Assembly (NCBI RefSeq): GCF_002952215.1
Contig: NZ_CP022600.1
Span: 558,001 to 622,000, forward strand
Length of the DNA: 64,000 nt
DNA from: Porphyrobacter sp. HT-58-2
Lineage (GTDB): Bacteria > Pseudomonadota > Alphaproteobacteria > Sphingomonadales > Sphingomonadaceae
Direction of reading: 5' to 3'
Part shown: positions 44,548 through 52,680 of the stretch, piece after piece
How the letters are laid out: each line of letters begins with the position of its first letter
How positions within the stretch are numbered: the stretch's first letter is position 1
Made by a program: the position numbers and the translations under genes
The notes under the pieces: model-generated
Database searches by the model: none
What the model saw: the letters and a program-made list of their open reading frames with translations, nothing else
Told to the model about the DNA's origin: nothing

Positions 44548-45048
44548 ATGAACATCGGCACCCTCAAGGCCAACGCAGAAGGCGTTCACATCGGCCGCAT
44601 CACCACCCTGACCTTCAGTGCGACCGTCGCTCTGCGGGCCTTCGAATCCACCAACGAGCGGGCACCCAAGTTCGACGTCATGGCGCTCTCGGCGGACCGC
44701 CGCAGTTGGGTCAAGATCGGCGCGCTCTGGGAATACTCGTCGAACGAGACCGGCGAATGCTTCCTGTCGGGCCAGATCGACGACCCCAGCCTCTCGGCGC
44801 CGATCCCGGTCGCCATGTTCCAGCAGAACGATGGTAGCTTCAATGTCGCTTGGCGCCGTTCGAAGCCCAAGGCCTCGCTCGACGGCTTCGGCAGCGAGAG
44901 CGAAGGCGCTCTGCCGCCGCTCACCGCCACCGGCGACGAACCGGCCAGCGACCGCAGCGTTGACAGCGCCGCTGCCACCGGCGACGGTCTGGGCGAGAGC
45001 ACCGCTCCGGCACCCAAGGGCAAGACGCGCGCAAGCGTCGACGCCTGA
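44548..45048 (+). CDS. DUF736 domain-containing protein with acidic tail
   Basis: 166 aa. Residues 1-105 match DUF736 (MNIGTLKANAEGVHIGRI, then WVKIGALWEYSSNETGECFLSGQIDDPSLSAPIPVAMF in pieces, and NVAWRR). DUF736 genes are typical of conjugative plasmids and ICEs in alphaproteobacteria. The last 60 residues are low-complexity Ser/Ala/Glu/Asp, longer than in most members. A strong terminator follows, so this closes a transcript. Confidence 0.9.
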   Translation: MNIGTLKANAEGVHIGRITTLTFSATVALRAFESTNERAPKFDVMALSADRRSWVKIGALWEYSSNETGECFLSGQIDDPSLSAPIPVAMFQQNDGSFNVAWRRSKPKASLDGFGSESEGALPPLTATGDEPASDRSVDSAAATGDGLGESTAPAPKGKTRASVDA

Positions 45049-45101
45049 CCGGGACAAGCCCCCCCGTGACCGGTGCCGCGACCCGCGCCGGTCACATCGG
45101 G

Positions 45102-45143
45102 AAGGCCCGTCCGCGCATTCGTCGCGGGCGGGCCTTTTCTTTT
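45102..45143 (+). terminator. Strong Rho-independent terminator after the DUF736 gene
   Basis: AAGGCCCGTCCGCG (45102-45115) and CGCGGGCGGGCCTT (45123-45136) pair over 14 bp with one G-U, followed by TTCTTTT. A second dyad, GTGACCGG/CCGGTCAC, precedes it at 45066-45095. Confidence 0.92.
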
Positions 45144-45191
45144 GCCCGCTGCTGTCGGGCTCCACGGAACCTCTGAAGGAACTCGGCCAAC

Positions 45192-45234
45192 GAGAGGGAA
45201 GGGGGAGGTGCCGTTCGAGCAAAGGAGGCTTGAA
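45192..45234 (+). promoter_or_regulatory. G-rich tract plus RBS-loop hairpin leader
   Basis: GAGAGGGAAGGGGGAGG (45192-45208). Then TTCGAGC (45214-45220) pairs with GCTTGAA (45228-45234), one G-U. The 7-base loop is AAAGGAG, the ribosome binding site, and the stem includes the A of ATG 45234. Confidence 0.6.
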
Positions 45235-45749
45235 TGGCAAAAACAATCTGGACACTCGATCTTGGCGGCGCGCCCACAAACGAGGACTGCGCACAAATCG
45301 GTCACACCCCGAACTTCGACCTCGTGAATAACGCCGAAGCCATGCTCTACAGGGCTGCGCTGATTGCGATTGCCGGTTCGCCGCCTGCCGGCATCACCTT
45401 GCGGATCAAGGCGAACGCCCATGATTTCGGAACCTACCGGACGGTCGAGGCGAGCATTGACAATGACCAGGACGACGGCAGCCATGCCAGCTATATCGAG
45501 ACCCTCGAGACGGGCATCGCCTTCTGGCATCAGGCCGGGTTTGCACCGCCTGAGTTCGGCAAGCTGACGGCCAGCGATCAGCTTGCGGGTTTCGTCGTGG
45601 ATGCTCTCGCAAGCGCGCTGCGGATCACACGGCCGACCAGCGCCGGGGCGTTCTTTCCGGAATCCTCCGGGCCGATCCACCGCAACCTCACCGCAGCCTT
45701 TCCGGAAGCGGCGCAGCGCGCCTTTCCCGAAGGAGCCGTGCCATGCTGA
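45234..45749 (+). CDS. Hypothetical accessory protein
   Basis: 171 aa from ATG 45234. Seen: MAKTIWTLDLGGAPTNEDCA, then HDFGTYRTVEASIDNDQDD, DALASALRITRP and FPEAAQRAFPEGAVPC. No family recognised. It overlaps the start of the broken gene at 45743, implying an operon. Good ribosome binding site in a hairpin loop. Confidence 0.65.
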   Translation: MAKTIWTLDLGGAPTNEDCAQIGHTPNFDLVNNAEAMLYRAALIAIAGSPPAGITLRIKANAHDFGTYRTVEASIDNDQDDGSHASYIETLETGIAFWHQAGFAPPEFGKLTASDQLAGFVVDALASALRITRPTSAGAFFPESSGPIHRNLTAAFPEAAQRAFPEGAVPC

Positions 45750-46114
45750 CCGACAGCGAACGCTTCGCCTTCAGTGCCTGGCGGATCCATGCGTTCGCCG
45801 CGACGGGCAATGCCTAGGACGCCGTGCAGACCGACGATACTATCGCTGCCGGCGATACGTTGCTCGTCCTCGACGAAGGGGTTGTCGGTGTCGCGATGAC
45901 CTGGCCCTTTGCTATCACCGCAGAGCCGGGCAAGCTTCACGCGGTCTGTGAGCCCCGCGCTGGCGAAACCCTTAGGCACATTGAAAAGGCGCTCGATGTT
46001 CCAGACGGGTCAATCGCGCGGGCCTGCCGCCTCGCAAACACTCTGGGCTTTGCGATTGATGCGTGCCTCGTCCCGTTGTTGCCTGAGCTGCCAGCTACAG
46101 AGGTAGGCGGTTAG
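45743..46114 (+). pseudogene. Hypothetical gene interrupted by an amber codon
   Basis: ATG 45743 opens MLTDSERFAFSAWRIHAF, then hits TAG at 45815-45817 (codon 25) and continues in the same frame to 46114 with a protein-like sequence (DTLLVLDEGVVGVAMTWPF, then RHIEKALDVPDGSIARACRLA). The full product would be 123 aa. A GTG at 45824 could restart a 96-residue C-terminal part. Either an inactivating point mutation, readthrough or a sequence error. Confidence 0.6.
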
Positions 46115-46139
46115 CGCGGCAAGCGTCGCCACAGAAATC

Positions 46140-46169
46140 TTGCTATTTTGGCAATAATTGCTATTTTGG
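46140..46169 (+). promoter_or_regulatory. Promoter with direct repeats before the Phd/PemK-type operon
   Basis: TTGCTA (46140-46145), 16-base spacer, TATTTT (46162-46167). TTGCTATTTTGG occurs twice (46140-46151 and 46158-46169), and GCAATAATTGC between them is a perfect 5-bp-arm dyad. A likely antitoxin operator. Confidence 0.55.
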
Positions 46170-46189
46170 TGCCAATAGGAGATACGACC

Positions 46190-46492
46190 ATGCCAGCGAC
46201 GGCGAACGAGCACCCCAGGGTTCCCCTGACCCGGTTTCACAACAACACCGGCGAGTTCCTTGATCTGGCAACCAAACAGCCGGTCGTCCTGACCAGCCAT
46301 GGCCGCGAGCGGCATGTGATCGCAGATAGCGAATATTTCCGCCATCTCGAAGAGGCCGCACGCGGTGTGATCGCCGGCCACATGAATATCGAAGCTGTCG
46401 CTACGTCCGACATGACCGAAGCCGACCGCAAGGCTTTCGCCAATGCACGGCCTTCGGCCAGTGAACTTGCCAATGACCGCTGGGAAGACTGA
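46190..46492 (+). CDS. Phd/YefM-type antitoxin
   Basis: 100 aa from ATG 46190 after AGGAG. It matches the Phd/YefM fold (VPLTRFHNNTGEFLDLATKQPVVLTSHGRERHVI in pieces, then DSEYFRHLEEAA). The C-terminal tail (EADRKAFANARPSASELAND) would wrap the toxin. Overlaps the toxin start by 20 bases, as is usual for such pairs. A start at 46148 would run through the operator and is rejected. Confidence 0.88.
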   Translation: MPATANEHPRVPLTRFHNNTGEFLDLATKQPVVLTSHGRERHVIADSEYFRHLEEAARGVIAGHMNIEAVATSDMTEADRKAFANARPSASELANDRWED

Positions 46493-46877
46493 CCGCCCCG
46501 CCGCAGGCCATATCCTCCGATACGTCTACCTCTTCGAGGAAGAGCAGAGACGCGGGCGCGACGAAGGCGTCAAGGAACGCTTCGTCGTCGTCGTGGGTGT
46601 GGAAGGCTCGCGCTATCTGGTCGCCGCGATCACGACCAAGGGCGAGGGGCGTAAGAACGCTATCGCAATCCCCGATGAGATCGCTCGCGCAGCCGGGCTC
46701 GTTCCGGGTAGCGCCATTGTCGTTTCGGAATTCAACCGGTTCACCTGGCCCGGGTTCGACATCAGACCCCTGATGAAGCAGCCCGGGTACATTGCCGGAC
46801 GACTCCCACCGCGGTTCACAGCAAAGATCATCGATGCCATCACAGCCTCGGGCGCCGCTGCCGTCGATCGCGATTGA
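46473..46877 (+). CDS. PemK/MazF-like toxin
   Basis: 134 aa from ATG 46473. The sequence (GHILRYVYLFEEEQRRGRDEGVKERFVVVVG in pieces, then VAAITTKGEGRKNAIAIPDEIARAAGL and VVSEFNRFTWPGFDIRPL) matches the PemK/MazF-type growth inhibitors, usually mRNA interferases. The arginines and the PGFDIR block are present. It pairs with the Phd-type antitoxin, a known mixed arrangement. Likely stabilises the accessory region. Confidence 0.82.
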   Translation: MTAGKTDRPAAGHILRYVYLFEEEQRRGRDEGVKERFVVVVGVEGSRYLVAAITTKGEGRKNAIAIPDEIARAAGLVPGSAIVVSEFNRFTWPGFDIRPLMKQPGYIAGRLPPRFTAKIIDAITASGAAAVDRD

Positions 46878-47355
46878 TCGGCGCAACTTGGAGGCAGGCA
46901 GACCCCTTGGGGCCTTGTCTGATCGTGCATCAACGGCAGCTCAGTGACGCCGACCTTGTGGATCAGCACCCCAATAGCCAAGGTCGGGTATTCCGGACAA
47001 CTGCCGCTGGGAAACCTCTCGCTCACCGAAATCGGTGAGGGCGAGTGATCGATCCTGCGGTCATCACGGTCGACAGCGAGCTCCTGCATTCCGAGACGCC
47101 ACGAGGTTGATGTCCAAGCGGGCTATGAGCTCCTGTGCCAACAGCACGTCCGCCGCCCAGTGCCCCTGCCTCTCTGGTCGAGCTTAGGGCCAACCTGCAG
47201 AAATGCGAGCCGTGTTGCCCGGCAAGCCGGGCTGCCCGCACCACCTCGATTTCTGAGGTTTCCCGCGCGCGAAAGCGCGCGGTGTCCCAGCTCTCCCGCC
47301 GAGGCTCGATAAGGGCACCGGCGGACGAGCCGTCGGCATCAAGGAGGCTCTTGCA
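46878..47355 (+). other. Gene-free stretch with several hairpins before ssb
   Basis: No convincing gene. It holds a hairpin CTCACCGA-AA-TCGGTGAG (47022-47039). Nearer to ssb is the GAAA-capped stem CCGCGCGC-GAAA-GCGCGCGG (47263-47282). It may be a structured leader of the ssb mRNA. Confidence 0.55.
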
Positions 47356-47691
47356 ATGAACATCGTCAACCTCGTCGGTCGTCTCGCCAAGGATCCCGTT
47401 GCCCGCGATCGCAGCGACACCCGCATCACCGAACTGGTGCTCGTGACCGAACGCCCGGTCATCCGCGACGGCAAGGTCCAGAAGGACCCGGAAACCGGCT
47501 ACCCGGTCAAGGATGCCGAATTCCACAAGATCACCGTCTTCAACGGCCTCGGTCTCCCGCTGCGCCAGCACAAGGCCAAGGGCGACCAGCTCGCCGTGAC
47601 GGGCCGCATCCACTACTCGCGCTGGCAGGACGCCGAAGGCAATGACCGCTACGGCTGCGAGATCATCGCCGAGAACGTCGAGTTCTTGTGA
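47356..47691 (+). CDS. Single-stranded DNA-binding protein, short
   Basis: 111 aa OB-fold SSB (MNIVNLVGRLAKDPVARD, then EFHKITVFNGLGLPLRQHKAKGDQLAVTGRIHYSRW in pieces, and CEIIAENVEFL). It ends right after the OB fold, with no acidic DDDIPF-type tail, so it should not recruit SSB-interacting proteins. Mobile-element SSBs coat incoming DNA after conjugation. AAGGAGG upstream. Confidence 0.9.
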   Translation: MNIVNLVGRLAKDPVARDRSDTRITELVLVTERPVIRDGKVQKDPETGYPVKDAEFHKITVFNGLGLPLRQHKAKGDQLAVTGRIHYSRWQDAEGNDRYGCEIIAENVEFL

Positions 47692-47697
47692 CCGGCA

Positions 47698-47721
47698 GGG
47701 GCGGCACCGCGGTGCCGCCCC
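47698..47721 (+). terminator. Palindrome after ssb
   Basis: GGGGCGGCACCG and CGGTGCCGCCCC are perfectly complementary with no spacer; TGGCTTTGC follows. Probably a terminator, though the T-run is poor. Confidence 0.6.
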
Positions 47722-47831
47722 TGGCTTTGCACGGCAGGCCAAACTCGCCGCCGCCTCATTGACCAGAAAAATCCATCCTGACGGACGACAAAAAGCGCCA
47801 TAGTAAGCCGGGACGCAGGAGGAACCGCCAC

Positions 47832-49154
47832 ATGTCGATTACCTTCCCTCGGATGTTCGCCATCGGGGGAGTGCCTGTCACGAACATCAAGGAAGGGCTG
47901 AAATCCCTTTCCAGAACGAGTGATCCCGGCTCCTTTGTCGGCTTTCGATCCGTCTTTCCGACCCTCATTCATGGGTCGCATGCGTTCGAGGTCGCCAGCT
48001 TGCTTGGCTTGCTCGACGATGAGCGATCTGAACTGACCCCGACAGGCAGGGCGGTCGCCCATTCACGCAGCGTTGTGAAGACCGAGCTGGCCAAGGCGCG
48101 TGCCATCCTCGACCGGCTGCTGGAACGATTTGAAGCGATCAACGCCGATCCCGATCGTCTGATCAGCATCAACAGGGTCTACCTTTACGGCAGCGTCATG
48201 CGAGGCGACCCGCTCGTCGGCGACATCGACCTCGAGATCGAAGCCTCGCGGGGTCCTGCCTACGCGAACGACCTTCAGGCATATCTCAGGGGATGCCTTG
48301 CCTTTGTCAGACAGTTCGCGCCGAACTATGTGCCTCCCGTCTACATGGCCGAGAGTGGCAAGGCGATGGACCATCTCATCTTCGGACCAAGACGAGCGCC
48401 GATTCTGAAGGGAGCCATGATCAATGTCAGGAACCTCAGCACGATCCCGGCACCTTGTCAGCTGATCTACACCATTGAGCACAGGATCGACCTGAACGCC
48501 CCGATCCTCAAGACCCATCCTGATTATGATCCAGCAATTGAAACAAGCCACGAAGTCCCGCACCTCGCATCGTTCGAAGTCCCCGAATTCGGAATTCCAG
48601 AGCCGGTTGACGCCAGATTCATCGCGAAGTTCCATCCCACCGGGCGGATTGCCGTCCATGATTTTGCCTCACCGACCTCTAACGTGCTGGCGCGGCTACT
48701 GCGGGCGCATGAACTGCAATCCAGCACGCTGAAGGTCCATGTGAGCGGCGATACGCTGGACCCCGCCTTCGCCAAACGAAGCGGCCTCACGGACGACCTG
48801 AGCCCGAAGGGAACCATTGTCCTGACGGCCGAGACCCATCGCAACGAACTGCGATCCTTCATGAAAATTGAACGTAAAGTGGCGATGGTTGATGGAATGC
48901 TGACGGTTGACCTGAAGGTCGGTGACCTCGCGACATTGCAGCGCCGCCGGACCGATGAAGCACGTGCCGACTGCCTTGCCGTGGTTGCAGCCACAATTCA
49001 TATGGCAGACCGATTCCACGCGCTCGCACTCAACCGGGCAGGCAACAATTACCCGATCGAAGCGACGGTGACGACAGCCAGCTCGGTTCCGGATGCGATC
49101 GGTCCATTGATTCAGGAATTCGGCTCCAGGTTAGGCGGATCACTCGATTCCTGA
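47832..49154 (+). CDS. Nucleotidyltransferase-fold protein of unknown function
   Basis: 440 aa from ATG 47832 (AGGAGG upstream). Near residues 117-138 it reads VYLYGSVMRGDPLVGDIDLEIE in pieces, the GS-x9-DxD signature of polymerase-beta-type nucleotidyltransferases. The N-terminal 100 residues look like a winged-helix/helical region (AFEVASLLGLLDDERSELTPTGRAV). The C-terminal half is unassigned. No HEPN partner, cyclase effector or aminoglycoside motif is visible. It could be a toxin, a defence nucleotidyltransferase or an RNA-modifying enzyme; undecided. Confidence 0.7.
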   Translation: MSITFPRMFAIGGVPVTNIKEGLKSLSRTSDPGSFVGFRSVFPTLIHGSHAFEVASLLGLLDDERSELTPTGRAVAHSRSVVKTELAKARAILDRLLERFEAINADPDRLISINRVYLYGSVMRGDPLVGDIDLEIEASRGPAYANDLQAYLRGCLAFVRQFAPNYVPPVYMAESGKAMDHLIFGPRRAPILKGAMINVRNLSTIPAPCQLIYTIEHRIDLNAPILKTHPDYDPAIETSHEVPHLASFEVPEFGIPEPVDARFIAKFHPTGRIAVHDFASPTSNVLARLLRAHELQSSTLKVHVSGDTLDPAFAKRSGLTDDLSPKGTIVLTAETHRNELRSFMKIERKVAMVDGMLTVDLKVGDLATLQRRRTDEARADCLAVVAATIHMADRFHALALNRAGNNYPIEATVTTASSVPDAIGPLIQEFGSRLGGSLDS

Positions 49155-49224
49155 CGTGAGCGCCCGCCTGCCGATATGCGCGCCGCAGCCAAGCGGCATT
49201 GACTTCACTCTCCCAAGCACCCCC

Positions 49225-49464
49225 TCAACACCCTGGATCGATCATTGACCCTGTCGCATCGATACTGGCGCCCCGATGACCGCAGCTGCATCGCAAATGC
49301 TGAGCGACCACCGCAAGATTCATCGGGATCGACTTGGCGAAGCATTGATCGCGCAACCTGGACGCCGGGATAATCACGACGCGGCGGCACCTGCGGCATT
49401 CAACCTGCGCATTGAGACCATGTCGGACCAGATCGGCGACAGAGTTGAGACGCTTACTTCCCAT
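49225..49464 (-). CDS. Small Cys4 zinc-ribbon-like protein
   Basis: 79 aa from ATG 49464. CRRC near residues 23-26 and CSCGH near 59-63 form a likely zinc ribbon; the start LNSVADLVRHGLNAQVEC resembles small conserved proteins of sphingomonads. It is on the opposite strand to its neighbours. The ribosome binding site is weak. Function unknown. Confidence 0.55.
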   Translation of the reverse strand: MGSKRLNSVADLVRHGLNAQVECRRCRRVVIIPASRLRDQCFAKSIPMNLAVVAQHLRCSCGHRGASIDATGSMIDPGC

Positions 49465-50036
49465 AGGCGCCGTAGAACATCATGAGAACATGATCGTCAA
49501 CCGCAATGGAGCACCTCCGCAGGCAGTAGCGCCTCCCGACCTTCGGCCGGGACCGCGCTCTATTCCGCTCGGCGCCGCAGCCCTGGCTCAGCTGAAGCTT
49601 CGCTAAGGGCTGTGCGCAAGCCTCGCTCCAACGAGCCCCAGAGGGGTCTCGGCCCTTCGGGTAACGATCGCTGACGCATTTTGCCGCGCACCGCGCTTAC
49701 GCGCTGCGGCCATAAGGAGCGGAGCTTTTCCAGCGGCTCGGGCTTCGCCCGGGCCTTGCATTTCTGATAGCCCCGCCGGCTCTCGGTCCCGCCGCTCGCG
49801 GCCGACTTGCCGCGCGCACGGTCGGCGACAAATGCCGCCGCCTCGGCGCGCGACGAATTCGGCCTGTCGGACCGCGGCTCCTGCGGGAGCCGTTTCCAAT
49901 GCGGACGTCTCGGAGAGACGCCCGTTCACCTTGCATGTCGGCTTTTGGGCGATGCTGTGAGCCTGCCCAATGGCCGATACGGGGTGGGAAGCGGAAGTTC
50001 GAGCGGATTTAATCCAAGTCCAAATTGGGGCCGGTT
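49465..50036. other. Gene-free stretch left of the IS66 element
   Basis: Frames exist on the minus strand (one of 149 codons), but they are arginine/alanine-rich, without a ribosome binding site, and change frame in protein-like quality, so none is called. Small hairpins CGGCTCC-TGCG-GGAGCCG-like (about 49875-49893) and CGTCTC-GGA-GAGACG (about 49908-49922) occur. Confidence 0.55.
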
Positions 50037-50132
50037 GTAAGCGTCCGCCCAATCACGAGTTGCGCGGTCGGTGCTGGACGATGAAGGACGGTTCCCGAAC
50101 GGAGTTCTTTCTGGACTCCAGAAGGAGGTTCT

Positions 50133-50588
50133 GTGATCGATAGTGTCGGCGTGATCGTGCGCACGGAGCGGCGGCGGCGCTATTCGGATGCGGAGAAGGC
50201 CGCGATCGTTGCGGAGAGCCTGCGCCCCGATGTCACGGTCACATCGGTCGCGCGCAGGCATGGTATTGCCAAAAGTGTGATCTACAACTGGCGCGCCAAC
50301 CGGCGCGAGGCTGAAGCGATTGCAAGGAAGGCGCTGGAGTTTATCCCATGCGGCCAGTTCGTCGAGGCCACAGCGGACACTTCGGCTCCTGCGATCCTCC
50401 CTGAGGGGCCAGAGCCGTCGGTCGGCACTTTGGTGGCCGATGTAGCGGCATCTCCGCCGCCGGGGCCACCACGAGCAGGCACGATTGCCATCGAGCTTGG
50501 CAACGGTGCGCGCCTGACCGTCGATAGCTTCGTCAACGAGAAGGCGCTCGCCCGGGTTCTGCGCGCGTTGAAGGCCGTGCCATGCTGA
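50133..50588 (+). CDS. tnpA: IS66 accessory protein TnpA (HTH)
   Basis: 151 aa from GTG 50133 with GAAGGAGG upstream. A helix-turn-helix (YSDAEKAAIVAESLRPDVTVTSVARRHGIAKSVIYNWR in pieces) of the IS3/IS66 OrfA type, then a basic and proline-rich linker. It overlaps tnpB by 7 bases. Confidence 0.9.
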   Translation: MIDSVGVIVRTERRRRYSDAEKAAIVAESLRPDVTVTSVARRHGIAKSVIYNWRANRREAEAIARKALEFIPCGQFVEATADTSAPAILPEGPEPSVGTLVADVAASPPPGPPRAGTIAIELGNGARLTVDSFVNEKALARVLRALKAVPC

Positions 50589-50935
50589 GCCTGCCGCCGG
50601 GCACCAAGGTCTATCTCGCCAGCAAGCCGGTCGATATGCGCAAGGGCTTCGCCGGTCTCAGCGTGCTTGCCAGCGAGGTTTTCCGGCTCGATCCCTACAG
50701 CGGGCATGTTTTCCTGTTCCGCAGCAAGCGCGGCAACTATCTCAAGGCGCTGGTCTGGGACGGCACGGGCCTGTGCCTTTTCGCCAAGCGTCTCGAGCGT
50801 CATCGGTTCGTATGGCCGCCGCTGGTCGATGGCGGGGTGGTGCTGACACCGGCGCAGTTTTCGCTGCTTCTGGAGGCGATGGACTGGCGGCGAACGGTGG
50901 CACCGAAGCCGCCCAAACGGCCTGTGCATATCTAA
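50582..50935 (+). CDS. tnpB: IS66 accessory protein TnpB
   Basis: 117 aa, the full IS66 Orf2 family: VDMRKGFAGLSVLASEVFRLDPYSGHVFLFRSKRGNYLK in pieces, then LERHRFVWPP and EAMDWRRTV. Required with TnpA for IS66 transposition, mechanism unknown. Confidence 0.95.
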   Translation: MLSLPPGTKVYLASKPVDMRKGFAGLSVLASEVFRLDPYSGHVFLFRSKRGNYLKALVWDGTGLCLFAKRLERHRFVWPPLVDGGVVLTPAQFSLLLEAMDWRRTVAPKPPKRPVHI

Positions 50936-51000
50936 CGAATCGGGCGCGGTTTTCCTGCCTTCGACTTGGTCAAGATCGCCTGCCATGTTATCCGCTGTTC

Positions 51001-52680
51001 GTGTCTCCCACCGACCTCGATCTGCCTTCCGATCCGGACGAGCTTCGCGCCTTTGCCGAGGTGATGAAGGCACGTCTGGCCGCCTCGGAACGGGCGTTGG
51101 TGCAGGAGCAGAAGGCGCTTGCTGATGAGCGCAAAGCACACGATGCGACGCGCGACGATCTTGTAGCGGCGCGCAATGCCATCAAGCTGACGACGCTCCA
51201 GATCGAGAAGCTCAAAGCCCAGCTTGCCAAGCTGCGGCGGATGAAGTTTGGCCAGTCGTCCGAGCGCTTGACGCAGCTTGCCGACCAGCTCGAGCTGACG
51301 CTCGAGGATCTCGAAGCCCAACACGCTCATGCCGAGTGCGTCGTGCGCGGGCAGGTCGATCACGACGAGGCCGAACCGGCCAAGCCCAGGCGCAAACCCA
51401 AGCGCGCGCCGCTGCCCGAACATCTGCCGCGCGATGTAATCGTGCATCCTGCACCGGGCGCGGATCGCTGCGCGGCGTGTGCCGGCGCGGTCAGCGATCT
51501 GGGGGAAGACGTCACCGAAGTGCTGGAATATGCGCCCGCAAGCTTCCGCGTGGTGCGCCATGTTCGGCCGAAGGTCGTCTGCAAGTGCTGCGACACAATC
51601 GCCCAGGCACCTGCGCCCGGTCTGCCGATCCCGCGCGGCCGCGCCGGGCCGGGCCTCTTGGCGCACGTCATTGTCGCCAAGTTCGCCGATCACCTGCCGC
51701 TCTACCGCCAGTCGCAGATCTATGCGCGCGAGGGCGTCGATCTTCCCCGCTCGACGATGGCCGACTGGCTCGGTCAGGTCAGCTGGCTGCTCGATCCGCT
51801 GGTCGAGCGGCTTGGTTCCCACGTCATGGCGAGCCCGAAGCTCCATGCCGATGACACTCCAGTCCCGGTGCTGGCTCCCGGCACGGGCAAGACATCGACC
51901 GGGCGATTATGGGTCTATCTGCGCGATAATCGCCGATGGAGCCCGGCAGACAGGCCCGCAGCCCTGTTCCGCTACAGTCCTGATCGCAAGGGCGAGCGGC
52001 CGCGCGAGCACCTTGCGGCCTTTGCGGGCTTTCTGCAGGCCGATGCCTATGCCGGGTTCAACGCGCTCTATGACCCAAGCCGGGAGCCCGGCATTGTAAG
52101 CCCCGTCGCCTGTTGGGCGCATGCGCGGCGCAAGCTGCACGATGTGCTTGTTCCCGATCATCGATCTGCCGCGCGCAAGGGGCTCGCCATGATCGCGCAG
52201 TTCTACGAGATCGAACGGTTTATCGAGGGTTAACCTCCCAAGGAGCGTCTGCGTCAGCGATCAGCGTCGAGGCTCATCGCGCTCGATTTCTTCGCATGGG
52301 CTGACAGCGTCGTCGACCAGGCATCGGCGCGCTCGCCGCTTGCCGAGGCGCTGCGCTATGCCGTCAAGCTGAAGCCCTCGCTGCTCGCCTACACCCGCGA
52401 CGGGCGGCTCGAGATCGACAACAATCTTGCCGAGAACGCGCTGCGCGGCATCGCGGTCGGGCGCAAGAACTGGCTGTTCGCCGGCGCGGATTGTGGCGGC
52501 GAGCGGGCGGCGTCGATGTATTCGCTGCTCGAGACCGCCAAGCTCAATGACGTCAACCCGCAGGTCTGGCTGACCGACGTCCTCGACCGCATCGGCAAGG
52601 GCCATCCCATCAATCGCATCGACGAGCTGCTGCCGTGGGCTTGGAAGGCCGCTCAATCCAGTGACCCCGACGCCGCCTGA
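51001..52680 (+). pseudogene. tnpC: IS66 transposase TnpC with internal stop
   Basis: Starts at GTG 51001 (SPTDLDLPSDPDELRAFAEV). A coiled-coil N-terminus, a zinc-finger-like CAACAG...CKCC region and the DDE domain (LHADDTPVPVLAPG; WAHARRKL) run to TAA at 52231-52233. The same frame then continues PPKERLRQR to the C-terminal DNNLAENALRGIAVGRKNWLF block. The stop replaces a codon that is usually leucine (TTA to TAA fits) and cuts off the last catalytic glutamate (LAENALR), so the product should be inactive. Confidence 0.9.

Noticed and set aside
46140..46169. Direct repeats as a CRISPR or iteron array
   Set aside because: Only two short copies, overlapping a promoter; operator is the simpler reading. 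No CRISPR array occurs in the window.
49603..50052. 149-codon minus-strand frame left of IS66
   Set aside because: Arg/Ala-rich, no ribosome binding site, and neighbouring frames look equally protein-like; not called.
50104..50125. Possible SOS box near the IS66 left end (GTTC repeats)
   Set aside because: Spacing between the GTTC halves is not 7 bases.
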